From NCBI RefSeq assembly GCF_002288925.2, contig NW_022098023.1, positions 30,100,084 through 30,164,083 of the forward strand: DNA of 64,000 bases, given 5' to 3'. Position numbers and translations under genes: made by a program. Shown one piece after another: positions 61,191 to 64,000 of this stretch (within the stretch, counting starts at the first letter, position 1; the number at the start of each line of letters is the position of its first letter). Source of the stretch: Delphinapterus leucas. Lineage: Eukaryota > Chordata > Mammalia > Artiodactyla > Monodontidae. The notes below the pieces were generated by a model that was not told where the DNA came from, did not search any database, and saw only the letters and a program-made list of their open reading frames with translations.

Positions 61191-63010
61191 GTAATATTCT
61201 TTATTTTAAAGTTTAATTTGTCTGATATGAGAATTCCTACTCCAGCTTTCCTTTGATTTCTATTTGCATGGAATATCTTTTTCCATCCCCTCACTTTCAG
61301 TCAGTATGTGTTCCTAGGTCTGAAGTGGGTCTCTTGTAGGCAGCATACATATAGGTCTTGTTTTTGTATCCATTCCACCAGTCTGTATCTTTTGGTTGAA
61401 GCATTTAGTCTATTTACATTTAAGGTAATTATCAATATGTGTGTCCTTATTACCATTTTCTTAATTGTTTTCAGTTTGTTATTGTATGTCTTTTCCTTCT
61501 CTTGTGTTTCTTCCCTAGAGAAGTTCCTTTAGCATTTGTTGTAAAGCTGATTTGGTGGTGCTGAATTCTCTTAGCTTTTGCTTGTCTGTAAAAGTCTTAA
61601 TTTCTCTGTCGAATGTGAATGAGATCCTTTCTGGGTAGAGTAATCTTGGTTGTAGATTTTTCCCTTTTATCACTTTAAGTATGTCCTGCCACACCCTTCT
61701 GGCTTGCAGAGTTTCTGCTGAAAGATCAGCTGTTAACTTTATGGGAATTCCCTTGTATATTATTTGTTGCTTTTCCCTTGCTGCTTTTAATACTTTTTCT
61801 TTGTAGTTAATTTTTTATAGTTTGATTAATATGTGTCTTGGAGTGTTTCTCCTTGGATTTATCCTCTATCGTACTCTCTGTGCTTCCTGGACTTGATTGA
61901 CTATTTCCTTTCCCATGCTAGGAAAGTTTTCAACTATAATCTCTCAAATATTTTCTCAGTCCCTTTCTTTTTCTCTTCTTCTTCTGGGATCCCTATAATT
62001 TGAATGTTGGTGTGTTTAATGTTGTCCCAGAGATCTCGGAAAGTGTCCTCAATTCTTTTCATTCTTTTTTCTTTATTCTGCTCTGTGGTCGTTATTTCCA
62101 CTATTTTATCTTCCAGGTCACTTATCTGTTCTCCTGCCTCAGTTATTCTGCTATTGATTCCTTCTAGAGAATTTTTAATTTCATTTATTGTGTTGTTCAT
62201 TATTGTTTGTTTGTTCTTTAGTTCTTCTAGATGCTTGTTAAACATTTTTTGTATTTTCTCCATTCTGTTTCCAAGATTTTGGATCATCTTTACTGTCATT
62301 ACTCTGAATTCTTTTTCAGGTAGACTGCCTATTTCCTCTTCATTTGTTTGGTCTGGTGGGTTTTTTCCTTGCTCCTTCATCTGCTGTGTGTTTCTCTGTC
62401 TTCTCATTTTACTTAACTTACTGTGTTTGGGGTCTCATTTTCACAGGCTTCAGGTTCCTAGTTCTTGCTGTTTTTGGTGCCTGCTCCCAGCGGGTAAGGT
62501 TTGTTCAGTGGGTTGTGTAGGCTTCCTGGTGGAGTGGACTGGTGCCTGTGTTCTAGTGTGTGGGGCTGGATCTTGTCTTTCTGGTGGGCAGGACCACGTC
62601 TAGTGGTGTGTTTTGGAGTGTGTGTGAACTTATTATGATTTTAGGCAGTCTGTCTGCTAATGGATGGGGTTGTGTTCCTGTCTTGCTAGTTGTTTGGCAT
62701 GGGGTGTCCAGCACTGGAGCTTGCTGGTCGTTGAGTGGAGCTGGGTCTTGGCATTGAGATGGAGATCTCTGGGAGAGCTTTCGCCGTTTGATATTACGTG
62801 GAGCCAGGAGTTATCTGGTGGACCAGTGTCCTGAACTTGGCTCTCCCACCTCAGAGTCACAGCCCTGACACCGGGCTGGAGCACCAAGACTCTGTCAGCC
62901 ACACGGCTATCTTGGCCAGTGGGTAGTTGGAAGCTGCCCAGCGAGCAGTGGCCTCTATGCACACCGGCGCCCGCCTGCACCTCACACGAGCAGCGCTCCC
63001 CCTGTATAGG

Positions 63011-64000
63011 GTGTTTGATTACAACTCCAGGAACCAGCTTCAGTTAATTTAAGCCCAGGAAACAGCATGTACAGTAGGGGTGGCCACAGCACAGTCTTGT
63101 TAAAATGCCTCAGCTGCCATCAGGACGCTACTGCTTCTTGATACTACCTCTAGTCAAATTGTTATGACGTTTTCTTCCTAGAGTGATAATCAAAACACTG
63201 TCTTTGACTCTTGGCATGTTGGAGATATTATGAGTATATTAACAGTTACCAAATGCTTAGGTGCTTGATTGATGGTTATTAGAGCACCTGTTACTTGAAT
63301 AGCAGTTACAGTATCACTTTCCGTTTCAGCAGCTGGGCAATCCCAGGAGAAATCAGGTGGCCAATCAGCCTCCAGTCAAAGGTTGTGGTCTCTTGTCATT
63401 GTGTGGACATTATTACTCATGCTCTGCCGAAGTTAGAGAATAGAATAGCAGTGGATGATGTCTCTTGTCAACAGTGAGAAGGTGTCTTGGAGAAGAAATC
63501 AGTCAAGGACATACTGAAGCATAATTAGGAGCCTTGCTATAAGCAGTAGGGAGGTGAGATGTCTGGGGTGGGGGTGAGCCAAGGAGGGTAGTACTGTCTC
63601 CAGGGCTGACACAGGGCCCCAAATAAAGAGATGCTCTGCAGGAAGCAATTGCTCTAATTAATTTAATTAAGGTTTTATTTATGGCCATTTGGGGCTGCAT
63701 TGGCAGCCAGGCAATTTGAGGAAGGTGGTAATGATTCTCTCGGCTTTGGAAAATGACGCTTCAGGCATTTTGGGGGAAGTTCATCTCTGCTTTGCCACAT
63801 CTTTTTTTCCCCAGCCTCTACCCTCATAGGTTTATGAGTGGTGAAAGGAGAAAATTTAGTCGTGCTGGAAGGAAGCAGCATATTAACTCTTCTACCTCCT
63901 AAGAGATAGGTTTCTGCTTATCTTCCCCAGAAAGAAAGCAAGACGTAAATATAACACTATTCTCTTTGCTTATTTATTATTTTTGAGGTGATATACACTT
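63011..64000 (+). other. TBC1D4 intron 1, end of window
   Basis: No repeat family recognised. A segment at about 63,640-63,800 is rich in TAAT/ATTA cores and looks unlike repeats. No exon with TBC1D4 exon 2 features was found, so the intron continues beyond the window. Confidence 0.5.

Larger units (their letters stand above)
56045..63000 (-). mobile_element. L1 retrotransposon C, antisense, with nested insertions
   Basis: A perfect 10-bp TSD, CCTGTATAGG, lies at 56035-56044 and 63001-63010. The 3' end is at the left (poly-T, then 'aacatctttattggagtata'). ORF2 runs in pieces from about 60,960 down to about 56,450, and ORF1 from ATG at about 62,407 down to about 61,490. A 5'-truncated 5' UTR fills 62,408-63,000. 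Inserted are an L1 3'-end piece (61,032-61,190), a ~465-bp foreign piece (59,131-59,598) and a CHR-2 SINE (57,246-57,444), with an assembly gap beside it. Frameshifts and stops break both ORFs, so the element is dead. Confidence 0.9.

Overview
The window reads as mammalian nuclear DNA, most likely from a toothed whale. It is AT-rich, CpG-depleted and intron-rich. It is full of CHR-family tRNA-Glu-derived SINEs (the Cetacea/Hippopotamus/Ruminantia family), including several of the short sub-type that ends in a poly-A tail straight after the motif ACCGC (written here as CHR-2). It also holds long cetartiodactyl-type L1 elements. I saw no BovB or bovine-type SINE. There are no bacterial operons, CRISPR arrays or phage. 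Nearly all of the short open reading frames are chance frames or pieces of transposons.

Two real genes lie on the + strand. The first ~2.2 kb hold the last intron and last coding exon of COMMD6, recognised from its 16 C-terminal residues. After a ~38 kb intergenic region full of repeats there is a CpG island (about 39,985-41,830). It contains the putative promoter and 5' UTR and the first coding exon of TBC1D4 (AS160), at 40,947-41,444, encoding residues 1-166. Everything after that to 64,000 is the start of the large first intron of TBC1D4. The order and orientation match mammalian COMMD6-TBC1D4 synteny (human 13q22). Between the genes lies a broken processed copy of MRFAP1 (38,482-38,854).

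Repeat layout: an antisense L1 with an intact 5' end but most of ORF2 missing (2,581-5,382); a Tigger DNA-transposon fossil (6,701-7,395); old L1M fragments (0.5, 5.8, 9.8-11.2, 12.7, 18.4, 33.1 and 46.7 kb); a class I ERV solo LTR (15.8-16.3 kb); ancient L2 (22.5-25.3 and 51.0-52.2 kb); a sense L1 with a probable 3' transduction (27,322-32,413); and a nested antisense L1 (56,045-63,000). The last one carries a CHR-2 SINE, a 538-bp assembly gap, a short L1 3'-end insertion and an unexplained ~465-bp insert. All three long L1s are bounded by recognisable target-site duplications (TSDs). MIR, MER5A, MER20 and other hAT fossils are scattered throughout.

I found no new multi-gene system. The best leads are a GC (not GT) splice donor at TBC1D4 exon 1, a likely L1 3' transduction, an in-frame L1 ORF2 deletion at a short microhomology, a 26-bp perfect inverted duplication joining two repeats, and a short retroposed mRNA 3' end with a perfect TSD. 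Family names come from memory of consensus sequences, without any search.
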